Shown here piece by piece: positions 1-5,133 of a stretch of DNA of 5,204 nucleotides. Source of the DNA: an uncultured Calothrix sp. (GTDB lineage Bacteria > Cyanobacteriota > Cyanobacteriia > Cyanobacteriales > Nostocaceae); NCBI GenBank assembly GCA_937884685.1, contig CAKZYM010000259.1, forward strand, positions 1-5,204. Direction: 5' to 3'. The position numbers were made by a program, and so were the translations under genes. A model generated the notes under the pieces. It was not told where the DNA came from, ran no database searches, and saw only the letters and a list, made by a program, of their open reading frames with translations. Positions within the stretch are counted from its first letter, which is position 1; the number at the start of each line of letters is the position of its first letter.

Positions 1-1
1 T

Positions 2-139
2 TTATTTCTTAGTTAAACGAATGTGTTCTAATATTTGCTGCTTTCTCTCAAGAGAATTAGATTTGGGCTTGATAAAATCATTTGTACTGCGAGCAAGATG
101 CTCCATAATTCGCTTTTGACGGTCGGATTGGTCAGCCAT
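2..139 (-). CDS. Small conserved-looking protein of unknown function, 45 aa
   Basis: This is a complete ORF on the minus strand, from the ATG at 139-137 to the TAA at 4-2. An in-frame TAA lies upstream, so it is not the tail of a longer gene; a TTG a few codons upstream is the only other start in frame. The protein is charged, with no signal peptide or membrane segment. It holds two similar helical stretches: RQKRIMEHLARST (residues 7-19) and RKQQILEHIRLTK (residues 32-44), with a loop rich in N, K, P and S between them. The repeat pattern R-x-x-x-I-[ML]-E-H-[LI] is unlikely to arise by chance, which argues that the gene is real. I do not recognise the family and assign no function. It is transcribed divergently from the efflux gene across a 290-bp spacer. 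No good Shine-Dalgarno is visible. Being short, it could still be spurious. Confidence 0.6.
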   Translation of the reverse strand: MADQSDRQKRIMEHLARSTNDFIKPKSNSLERKQQILEHIRLTKK

Positions 140-294
140 ATTAGTGGTAATTAGATAAATCAAGAATTTTTAATCAGTAGTAATATTTTACATTTAATTA
201 ATGCAAAGCATTTTTACTCATTTTCCATTTTAGTACAATCTTGTGATTTTTTAAGAAAAGGCTCTTATTTATTACTTGTAAAAAATCGACAATA

Positions 295-300
295 TATAAT
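295..300 (+). promoter_or_regulatory. Candidate -10 element, TATAAT
   Basis: This is a perfect TATAAT hexamer in the divergent spacer, pointing at the efflux gene and giving a 5' leader of about 120 nt. The sequence 17 bp upstream (TTACTT, 272-277) is a poor -35 match. In DNA this rich in A and T a lone -10 match is weak evidence. Confidence 0.25.
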
Positions 301-344
301 CTTAAATAGTACTCAAAATTTAGTCTGAATTAACAATAAGATAA

Positions 345-350
345 TTGACA
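345..350 (+). promoter_or_regulatory. Candidate -35 element, TTGACA, upstream of the efflux gene
   Basis: This is a perfect TTGACA hexamer 80 bp before the efflux ATG. The region 12-18 bp downstream is AT-rich (for example TATATT at 363-368), but no good -10 lies at the ideal 17-bp spacing. It is recorded as an alternative to the TATAAT at 295-300. Confidence 0.22.
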
Positions 351-393
351 AAATAACAAATTTATATTTTGTAGAGAAAAATATCAACTTCCG

Positions 394-406
394 GTAAAAT
401 TTTTAC
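394..406. promoter_or_regulatory. 13-bp palindrome just before the efflux start, possible operator
   Basis: GTAAAA-T-TTTTAC is a perfect inverted repeat with a single central base, ending 23 bp before the efflux ATG. It lies where a repressor could block transcription or translation. It resembles the NtcA pattern GTA-N8-TAC but has only seven central bases, so it does not fit that site. No regulator gene of the TetR or MarR type is adjacent. The arms are mostly A and T, so chance is a real alternative. Confidence 0.25.
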
Positions 407-429
407 AGTCGCGCTCTTAGTAGCTTGAG

Positions 430-2007
430 ATGTCAAATATTGTCAAACCGCCATGTGATACCGGAGTTATTAATGCTAAACGATGCTCTACTTCTTGTTC
501 TCGCACTACCGAACGTTGGGTGTTAGTGGCCACCATACTCGGTTCGAGTATGGCAATGATTGATGGAACTGTGGTGAATATAGCGCTACCAGTGTTGCAA
601 GAAACTTTGAATGCAACTGCTATTCAAGTTCAGTGGGTAGTGGAGTCTTATAGTTTGTTTTTGGCTGCTTTAATTTTAGTAGGTGGGTCATTAGGAGACA
701 AGTTTGGCAGAAGGCTAATTTATGCATGTGGAATTGCTTTATTCGCGCTTGCTTCTGGATGGTGTGCTTTATCACCTAGTATTAATCAATTAATTATTGC
801 TCGTTCTTTTCAAGGAGTTGGTGGTGCATTATTAATTCCAGGAAGTTTGGCAATTATCAGCGCTTCCTTCGACGATTATGAGCGGGGAAAAGCAATCGGG
901 ATTTGGTCGGGTTTCACAGCCATAACTTCTGCATTCGGGCCGATTTTAGGCGGATGGTTAGTAGAAAATCTATCTTGGAGATGGGTATTTTTTATCAATG
1001 TGCCACTGGCTATCGTAATATTATCGATTTTATTTCGCTATGTTCCTGAAAGTCGCGACCGAGAATTTACTCGATTAGATTATTGGGGAGCAATGCTAGC
1101 AACTTTAGGTTTAGGAACGGCTGTTTTTGGATTAATCGAATCTTCTTCTTTAGGAATTTTTCACCCTTTGGTGATAATCTGCATTGTATTTGGAATAATT
1201 GTTTTAGCTGCGTTTGTTTTTTTAGAGGCTAATATTTACAGTCCCATGATGCCTCTATCATTGTTTAAATCGCGGACTTTCTTAGGTGCAAATTTACTAA
1301 CTTTACTACTTTATTCAGCTTTGGGGGGAGTTTTATATTTTGTTCCTTTCAATTTAATTCAAGTACAAGGTTATTCTCCAACTGCTGCTGGTGCGGTGTT
1401 TTTACCATTCATCTTATTAATGTTTTTTCTGTCGGGATGGTCTGGTGATTTGGTTAACCGTTACGATGCTAAGTTACCGTTGATGGTTGGGCCGTTAATT
1501 TCAGCAGTTGGTTTTATACTGTTTGCTGTACCTGGGATTGGTGGTAGCTATTGGCTAACATTTTTCCCCGCTATTTTAGTGTTAGGTTTGGGGATGTCAA
1601 TTAGTGTTGCTCCCTTAACAACTACAGTTATGGGTTCAGTGAGAAAGCGTTTAGTTGGTGTTGCTTCGGGGGTTAATAATGCGGTTTCTCGGACTGCGAG
1701 TTTATTAGCAATCGCCATTTTTAATATATTGGTTTTCAATGTTTTTAATTACAGTCTGGATAGACGTTTGGCGAAGTTAAATGTACCATCTCAAGTACAG
1801 CAAGTTTTAAATAAAGAAAGAATCAATTTAGCCGCAGCAAAAGTTCCAGATGATATCAGTAACGAATTAACAAATGCGATAGAAAAAGCAATAGCACTAT
1901 CTTATGTCGATAGCTTCCGGTTGATAATGTTTATTGCAGCAGGCTTAGCTTTGGCAAGTGCTGTAATTGCTTTTTTAATGATTAATCAGAGAAAAAAGGT
2001 TTTGTAG
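430..2007 (+). CDS. DHA2-family (EmrB/QacA type) MFS multidrug efflux transporter, 14 TM helices
   Basis: This is an inner-membrane drug:proton antiporter of 525 aa, full length for the DHA2 family. A cytoplasmic tail of about 29 residues precedes about 14 hydrophobic segments, roughly at 30-52, 70-88, 97-115, 119-146, 155-178, 184-203, 217-238, 245-265, 283-305, 318-336, 348-369, 374-396, 415-436 and 496-517. Family motifs are intact: D1 at 43-54 (MIDGTVVNIALP, Asp45), A at 85-95 (GGSLGDKFGRR), B around Arg125 (RSFQGVGGALLIPG), and antiporter motif C at 169-176 (FGPILGGW). SWRWVFFINVP at 182-192 is also typical of DHA2. A loop of about 60 residues between TM13 and TM14, predicted outside the cytoplasm, matches QacA-type pumps. 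The ATG at 430 is chosen because the next Met (41) lies inside TM1; no clear Shine-Dalgarno precedes it. No HlyD/EmrA adaptor or dedicated regulator is adjacent, so the substrate cannot be inferred. Confidence 0.95.
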   Translation: MSNIVKPPCDTGVINAKRCSTSCSRTTERWVLVATILGSSMAMIDGTVVNIALPVLQETLNATAIQVQWVVESYSLFLAALILVGGSLGDKFGRRLIYACGIALFALASGWCALSPSINQLIIARSFQGVGGALLIPGSLAIISASFDDYERGKAIGIWSGFTAITSAFGPILGGWLVENLSWRWVFFINVPLAIVILSILFRYVPESRDREFTRLDYWGAMLATLGLGTAVFGLIESSSLGIFHPLVIICIVFGIIVLAAFVFLEANIYSPMMPLSLFKSRTFLGANLLTLLLYSALGGVLYFVPFNLIQVQGYSPTAAGAVFLPFILLMFFLSGWSGDLVNRYDAKLPLMVGPLISAVGFILFAVPGIGGSYWLTFFPAILVLGLGMSISVAPLTTTVMGSVRKRLVGVASGVNNAVSRTASLLAIAIFNILVFNVFNYSLDRRLAKLNVPSQVQQVLNKERINLAAAKVPDDISNELTNAIEKAIALSYVDSFRLIMFIAAGLALASAVIAFLMINQRKKVL

Positions 2008-2099
2008 GATAAAGGTGAAAGTTTTTTTGAATTAACAACAAGAAAGTTTTTTGTAGATATAGATGTCTCTAGCAGCGCTAAATCATACATAGTTAAATC

Positions 2100-2148
2100 G
2101 AATTATAAATATAATTCTAATTTTCTTGCAGTCCTGTAAGAATTTTAG
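2100..2148. repeat. Two abutting inverted repeats downstream of the efflux gene
   Basis: The first is perfect: GAATTATA (2100-2107), AA, TATAATTC (2110-2117). The second starts at the last base of the first. TTCTTGCAG (2123-2131) pairs with CTGTAAGAA (2134-2142) through nine pairs including one G-T; two T-T mismatches follow, then CTAA (2117-2120) pairs with TTAG (2145-2148). They lie 93-141 bp after the efflux stop. They could be a terminator or mRNA-end structure, but no proper T run follows, so I call them only structured repeats. Confidence 0.4.
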
Positions 2149-2163
2149 TTATGAGACGGGGAA

Positions 2164-2295
2164 TTACGGCCAATGCTGTTCTTTAAAAATAATTCCTAAT
2201 CTATTTAGATATTGATGTAAATTCCTGCTATCGATTTTCCTACCAGAATGACTGCAAGACGCTTTCAAGTAGCTCTTCTTCCCCACTCCGAACAT
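2164..2295 (-). CDS. Doubtful small ORF, 43 aa
   Basis: An ATG (2295-2293) opens a 43-codon frame on the minus strand ending at TAA (2166-2164); a stop codon lies immediately before the ATG. The product is basic, begins MFGVGKKSYLKAS and contains HSGRKIDSRNLHQYLNRLGI; I recognise no domain. It lies in the patch of higher GC within this spacer, which is the main argument in its favour. Against it: no Shine-Dalgarno, short length, and an opposite-strand ORF (2248-2325) overlapping it. It may be a decayed gene or a chance frame. Confidence 0.2.
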   Translation of the reverse strand: MFGVGKKSYLKASCSHSGRKIDSRNLHQYLNRLGIIFKEQHWP

Positions 2296-2720
2296 TTACC
2301 AGGGTTAGAATTGATATATGGATGAACTCGCAATTATACAATTAGAACTATCTCAACACCGTAGGAAATAAAAATATTTATGATATAAGCAATAAATAAT
2401 GCTTATTATTACTTGTTAAAAAAATATAATGGAATCTAAAATACTTGTAAGCTAAATATAGCTGACTTAAGTTACTATTCATGAACTTGGGAACTATCAT
2501 TAGATGTATTTTTATCATGTAAGATATTGATATTGTTTTGTAGTTATAAAAGAAAGAGTAATTTCAATCATCATCTAAGCAATACTTTTAATAAAGAATA
2601 TCAAAAATATTTGGCTTTATAAATAAAAATCAGAATTATCTAAAATCCAAATAGATATTCTATTAAAGTAATGTAGGCTATTTTGTGTGAAACCTTAGCA
2701 AAAAGAGATTTATTATCCTA

Positions 2721-3425
2721 ATGGTTGATTCGCCTCTTTATTCGGCTAATCAATTGCTGATGGCTTTACCTCCGAGTGAATACAAGCGCCTTATTCCTTA
2801 CCTAGAGCCTGTCAATTTGGCTTTAGGGCAAGTTATTTATGAACCGAGACAGCCTGTAAAGGAGGTTTATTTTCCTTCAAGAGCAATGATTTCTTTGGTT
2901 TCTATTATGAAAGATAATTCAACCACAGAAATCGGTTTGGTTGGCAATGAAGGAATGGTAGGTCTTCCCATAATTTTGGGAGGTAATTTCGCAACAAATT
3001 GTGCCATCGTCCAAATAGAAGGTAGCGCGATAAAAATGGATGCTTCCGTACTCAAGAGCGAATTTGAAAGGGGGGAGCAATTACAAAAAAAACTTTTACT
3101 CTATACCCAAGCAAGGTTAACTCAGATATCTCAAATAGCTGCTTGTAAATCCCATCACCTAATCGAGGAAAGACTCGCTCGCTGGCTGCTTTCGGTAAAT
3201 GATTGTGTAGATAAACCGGAGTTACCACTCACCCAAAAATTTATATCTCAAATGCTTGGAGTCCGTCGAGCTAGCGTTACAGAAGCGGCGATCGCCCTTC
3301 AGAAAGCAGGTTTTATCAGCTATAGCAGGGGACAAATTACTATTTTGAACCGGGAAGAACTCGAACAAGCTGCTTGCGAATGCTATGGCTTGATTCATAA
3401 GGAGTTCAAGCGCTTACTAGGATAA
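2721..3425 (+). CDS. Crp/Fnr-family transcriptional regulator, first of a tandem pair
   Basis: This is a cytoplasmic DNA-binding regulator of 234 aa, normal length for the family. Residues 10-125 form a cNMP-binding-like beta domain (YFPSRAMISLV at 50-60, GLVGNEGMVGLP at 72-83). Residues 120-148 fit the dimerisation helix, and 150-225 form a Crp-type winged helix-turn-helix with recognition helix RRASVTEAAIALQKAG (182-197). The canonical phosphate-binding cassette of CRP (GExAL...R-[ST]-A) is absent; the Arg position is Cys94. There is no N-terminal Fnr iron-sulfur cysteine cluster, so cAMP or Fe-S sensing is not expected. Aligned to E. coli CRP, Arg180 is kept (Arg183), but Glu181 and Arg185 become Ala184 and Glu188, implying a different DNA target. 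The ATG at 2721 matches the N-terminus of the downstream paralogue; a weak purine stretch (AAAAAGAGA) lies about 12 nt upstream. Signal and regulon are unknown. Confidence 0.92.
   Translation: MVDSPLYSANQLLMALPPSEYKRLIPYLEPVNLALGQVIYEPRQPVKEVYFPSRAMISLVSIMKDNSTTEIGLVGNEGMVGLPIILGGNFATNCAIVQIEGSAIKMDASVLKSEFERGEQLQKKLLLYTQARLTQISQIAACKSHHLIEERLARWLLSVNDCVDKPELPLTQKFISQMLGVRRASVTEAAIALQKAGFISYSRGQITILNREELEQAACECYGLIHKEFKRLLG
3287..3296. repeat. HIP1 palindrome, GGCGATCGCC
   Basis: This is the cyanobacterial highly iterated palindrome (core GCGATCGC, 3288-3295) in its extended form, inside the recognition-helix codons of the first regulator. HIP1 is strongly over-represented in many cyanobacterial genomes, so it supports the taxonomic call. 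Confidence 0.8.
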
Positions 3426-3475
3426 GAACGCAAATTATAAAATTTTTATATTTTCTTCAACTTTCATCAGCTTAT

Positions 3476-3516
3476 GTACGATAGCGTACTGATTTTTTCT
3501 GGGATAGAGGTATTCT
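3476..3516 (+). promoter_or_regulatory. Candidate NtcA-type promoter: GTA-N8-TAC box plus TAN3T -10
   Basis: GTACGATAGCGTAC (3476-3489) has perfect 5-bp arms around ATAG and fits the NtcA consensus GTA-N8-TAC. After 21 bp comes TATTCT (3511-3516), matching the TAN3T -10 element. NtcA-activated promoters usually have about 22 bp there, so a start near 3522 would be expected. It lies 50 bp after the stop of the first regulator and 341 bp before the ATG of the second. Because the arms can pair and TGATTTTTT follows, the same bases could form a weak terminator for the first regulator. A near-identical box follows the second regulator. Confidence 0.45.
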
Positions 3517-3521
3517 TTTGT

Positions 3522-3658
3522 TTACAGACATACAGTGTCAGCAGAGGTAATACGATTTTTGATTGTAGATTTTGAAACCGCTACTGCTTTTCGGTTTGAT
3601 TAGTTTTAGCAAGGATATGGGGTTTGGGTTAATCAAACATCAAGCTTTTTGATGTTTT
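3522..3658 (+). ncRNA. Candidate intergenic small RNA or structured leader between the two regulators
   Basis: From the predicted start near 3522 to a stem-loop with a terminal T run there are about 135 nt with no convincing ORF. Three hairpins can be drawn in order: GACA/TGTC (3527-3539), AAACCG/CGGTTT with an 11-nt loop (3575-3597), and a 9-bp stem (3635-3657) ending in TTTT. Promoter, hairpins and terminator together resemble a free-standing small RNA, and NtcA-controlled sRNAs such as NsiR4 are known in cyanobacteria. I see no evidence that this one is NsiR4. If the last hairpin is not a terminator, the same stretch is a 5' leader of about 310 nt for the second regulator. This is inference from layout only. 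Confidence 0.25.
3635..3658 (+). terminator. Stem-loop with T run, possible rho-independent terminator
   Basis: AAACATCAA (3635-3643) pairs perfectly with TTGATGTTT (3649-3657) around GCTTT. One more T follows, making a terminal TTTT before GAAA. The stem is AT-rich, so the terminator would be modest. It could end transcripts of the first regulator or of the putative small RNA, or act as an attenuator for the second regulator. Confidence 0.45.
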
Positions 3659-3830
3659 GAAATATCTACCCGTGTAATACTTTTTCAAATTGATATTGTT
3701 AATCTGTTGATACTACAGGCAATTCTGATAGAAAAATGCTGTATCGACATGACTCAGATTTTTTATTCTTCTTGTGTCGTCAGGTATTTTTCTTTTTGAC
3801 GACTCAATTAAGAAGATTGTATTCTTTCAT

Positions 3831-4550
3831 ATGTCCGACGATATTGGTGGTGCGACAGTCAATCAATTGCTAGCAGCTTTACCGGAGGAGGAGTATCAAC
3901 GACTGATTCCTCATTTAGAAGATGTTGACTTGGTGTCCGGGGAAGTCTTGTCCGAACCAGGGGAAACAATGACAGAAGTCTATTTTCCTAAGACAGCGAT
4001 GATTTCTTTAGTTTCGATAATGGAAAATGGTTCCACAACAGAAATAAGCTTAGTAGGTAAAGAGGGTATGGTAGGTTTACCTGTTTTTTTGGGAGGTGAC
4101 TCTACAACAAGTCGTGCCATTGTGCAAATTGAGGGTACAGCGCTAAGGCTAAAAGGTAAGGTACTAAAAAACGAATTCAATAAGGGTGGAGAACTGCAAA
4201 AACTTTTATTACTTTATACGCAAGCATTATTCACTCAAGCTTCGCAAAACGCTGCTTGCAATCGACAACATAATATTGAGGAAAGACTTGCTCGTTGGCT
4301 GCTGACAGCACAAGACTGCGTGACAAAAAATGAATTACATCTTACTCAAGAATTTATCTCTCAAATGTTAGGTACTCGTCGTTCGGGTGTAACTGTTGCA
4401 GCGGGTATGCTTCAGCAAGCGGGGATGATTCGCTATACCCGTGGCAAGATTAGTATTCTTGATAAAGAAGCTTTAAATACTACAGCGTGTGAGTGTTACC
4501 GTGTTATTAAGAATGAGTATGCTCGCTTGCTTAAACCGGAACAAAGTTAA
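3831..4550 (+). CDS. Crp/Fnr-family transcriptional regulator, second of a tandem pair
   Basis: This regulator has 239 aa from the ATG at 3831. A GTG at 3774 would add 19 residues, but the ATG gives an N-terminus matching the upstream paralogue, whose NQLL begins one residue earlier. By hand, 141 of 225 ungapped positions are identical (about 63%). The domain order is the same: cNMP-like beta domain (about 11-126, with YFPKTAMISLV and GKEGMVGLP), dimerisation helix, and Crp-type winged helix-turn-helix (151-226). The cassette Arg is present (Arg95) but followed by Ala rather than Ser/Thr, so cyclic-nucleotide binding remains doubtful. The recognition helix RRSGVTVAAGMLQQAG (183-198) has Ser185 and Val189 where E. 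coli CRP has Glu181 and Arg185, unlike the first copy (Ala and Glu). Cysteines 143, 163, 220 and 222 are shared with the paralogue. A 405-bp spacer separates the genes, so they are probably not a simple operon. Confidence 0.92.
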   Translation: MSDDIGGATVNQLLAALPEEEYQRLIPHLEDVDLVSGEVLSEPGETMTEVYFPKTAMISLVSIMENGSTTEISLVGKEGMVGLPVFLGGDSTTSRAIVQIEGTALRLKGKVLKNEFNKGGELQKLLLLYTQALFTQASQNAACNRQHNIEERLARWLLTAQDCVTKNELHLTQEFISQMLGTRRSGVTVAAGMLQQAGMIRYTRGKISILDKEALNTTACECYRVIKNEYARLLKPEQS

Positions 4551-4556
4551 AATTAA

Positions 4557-4570
4557 GTACGATAACGTAC
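4557..4570. promoter_or_regulatory. Second GTA-N8-TAC palindrome, after the second regulator
   Basis: GTACGATAACGTAC differs from the box at 3476-3489 by one base in the central four. It begins 6 bp after the second regulator's stop. It also fits the NtcA consensus, but no TAN3T occurs near 22 bp downstream (the nearest seen is TAGTGT, 30 bp away), and no T run follows, so it is neither a clear promoter nor a terminator. It may be a protein-binding site, an end-of-gene hairpin or a remnant of the duplication. Confidence 0.4.
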
Positions 4571-4686
4571 AGACATATCTAAAAGCATTATGGCAATGTT
4601 TAGTGTTAGAGGAAGTTTTAGCCTGGATTTTTAGGTATCAATTTTTTATAAATAATTAACTTTACTGAAATTAAAAAGTATCAGGG

Positions 4687-4727
4687 TCTTCCCTATTTAA
4701 CAGTTTAGAGCTATTAAAATAGGAAGA
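4687..4727 (+). terminator. Long stem-loop downstream of the second regulator, probable terminator
   Basis: TCTTCCCTATTT (4687-4698) pairs with AAATAGGAAGA (4717-4727) over 11 base pairs with one bulged C, enclosing an 18-nt loop. TTATTATT follows directly. It lies 136 bp after the second regulator's stop and is the strongest hairpin in the right-hand spacer. The interrupted T tract makes the terminator call moderate. Confidence 0.45.
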
Positions 4728-5109
4728 TTATTATTCCCTAGTGAAATATACTTTTATTTTCGTATAAGTTATTAATAATTAGCTTATTACTTTTCTATAC
4801 GTTTAATCAGAAAGTTGCAATCTCGCAAAATAAAATATATTCACGATTTTGGCAAGATGAATGGAAAAGGTAAAACTGTAATTAGTTGTAATTATAGTTT
4901 ATCTATGGTCGTATAAACTTTACATAAAAGACTATTCTAACTGCCATTGCCGAATTTAAATTTATCACAAAAAATAATATATTGTTAACCCAAATTAATA
5001 AAATTGTATTATTAAAAATAGGCTATTAAGCACAATATATATTACTATTGCATAGTAAGTTGACTGCGCTCTGATTCACGAATTTACAGAATTAAAAAGG
5101 AAAATCAGC
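4728..5109. other. AT-rich intergenic stretch without a supported gene
   Basis: Both strands were read. Only very short frames occur, for example a 19-codon ORF at 4857-4916 without a ribosome-binding site. TATATT at 5038-5043 and TTGACT at 5060-5065 are promoter-like but lack well-placed partners. I see no tRNA, repeat array or insertion-sequence end. Confidence 0.5.
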
Positions 5110-5133
5110 ATGAGAAAATGTAAGGATGGGTAA
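5110..5133 (+). CDS. Possible 7-codon leader ORF upstream of the last gene
   Basis: ATG at 5110 is preceded by AAGGA (5097-5101) at 8 nt, one of the two best Shine-Dalgarno sequences in the window. It encodes MRKCKDG and stops at TAA (5131-5133), directly abutting the next ATG in the same frame. It could be a leader peptide, or the true start of the next gene interrupted by a nonsense change. Confidence 0.3.
   Translation: MRKCKDG

Larger units (their letters stand above)
2008..2720. other. 713-bp intergenic region between efflux gene and first regulator
   Basis: No convincing gene fills this stretch. Just after the efflux stop is an 11-nt direct repeat (GAAAGTTTTTT near 2018 and 2042), then two adjacent inverted repeats (2100-2148). 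The part from about 2150 to 2330 is visibly richer in G and C than its flanks and carries overlapping short ORFs on both strands, so it may be a decayed gene or small-RNA locus. From 2340 to 2720 the DNA is very AT-rich, with a TATAAT at 2425-2430 and no clear promoter close to the regulator start. Confidence 0.5.

Noticed and set aside
200..212. AATGC-AAA-GCATT hairpin in the divergent spacer as a terminator
   Set aside because: Only five pairs, far from any plus-strand gene end; expected by chance.
269..285. TTATTACTTGT-A-run shared with 2406-2424, as a common promoter element
   Set aside because: The resemblance is low-complexity, and the distance to the nearby TATAAT differs (about 15 versus 8 bp), so it is not a consistent element.
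1548..1739. Antisense ORF of 63 codons inside the efflux gene
   Set aside because: It lies wholly within a gene whose family motifs are unmistakable, and its product shows no domain; it is a mirror of the coding strand.
2248..2325. 25-codon plus-strand ORF with a faint dUTPase-like start
   Set aside because: Too short, no ribosome-binding site, and it overlaps a longer minus-strand ORF; kept only as a hint under the GC-rich patch.
2668..2681. GTA-N8-TAT upstream of the first regulator as an NtcA site
   Set aside because: The last base of the consensus is missing and it is not a palindrome, so it is too weak in AT-rich DNA.
2686..2700. TGTGA as half of a CRP operator
   Set aside because: The other half-site (TCACA after six bases) is absent.
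2867..3055. Antisense ORF of 62 codons inside the first regulator
   Set aside because: It mirrors the conserved beta domain. A similar antisense ORF occurs at 3980-4180 in the paralogue, but that follows from the sense-strand similarity.
3474..3575. 33-codon ORF starting inside the first GTAC palindrome
   Set aside because: It has no ribosome-binding site, no counterpart after the second regulator and no recognisable composition; it is likely a chance frame.
3980..4180. Antisense ORF of 66 codons inside the second regulator
   Set aside because: Its resemblance to the antisense ORF in the first regulator is explained by the duplication of the sense genes.
4857..4916. 19-codon ORF in the right-hand spacer
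   Set aside because: No ribosome-binding site and no distinctive product.
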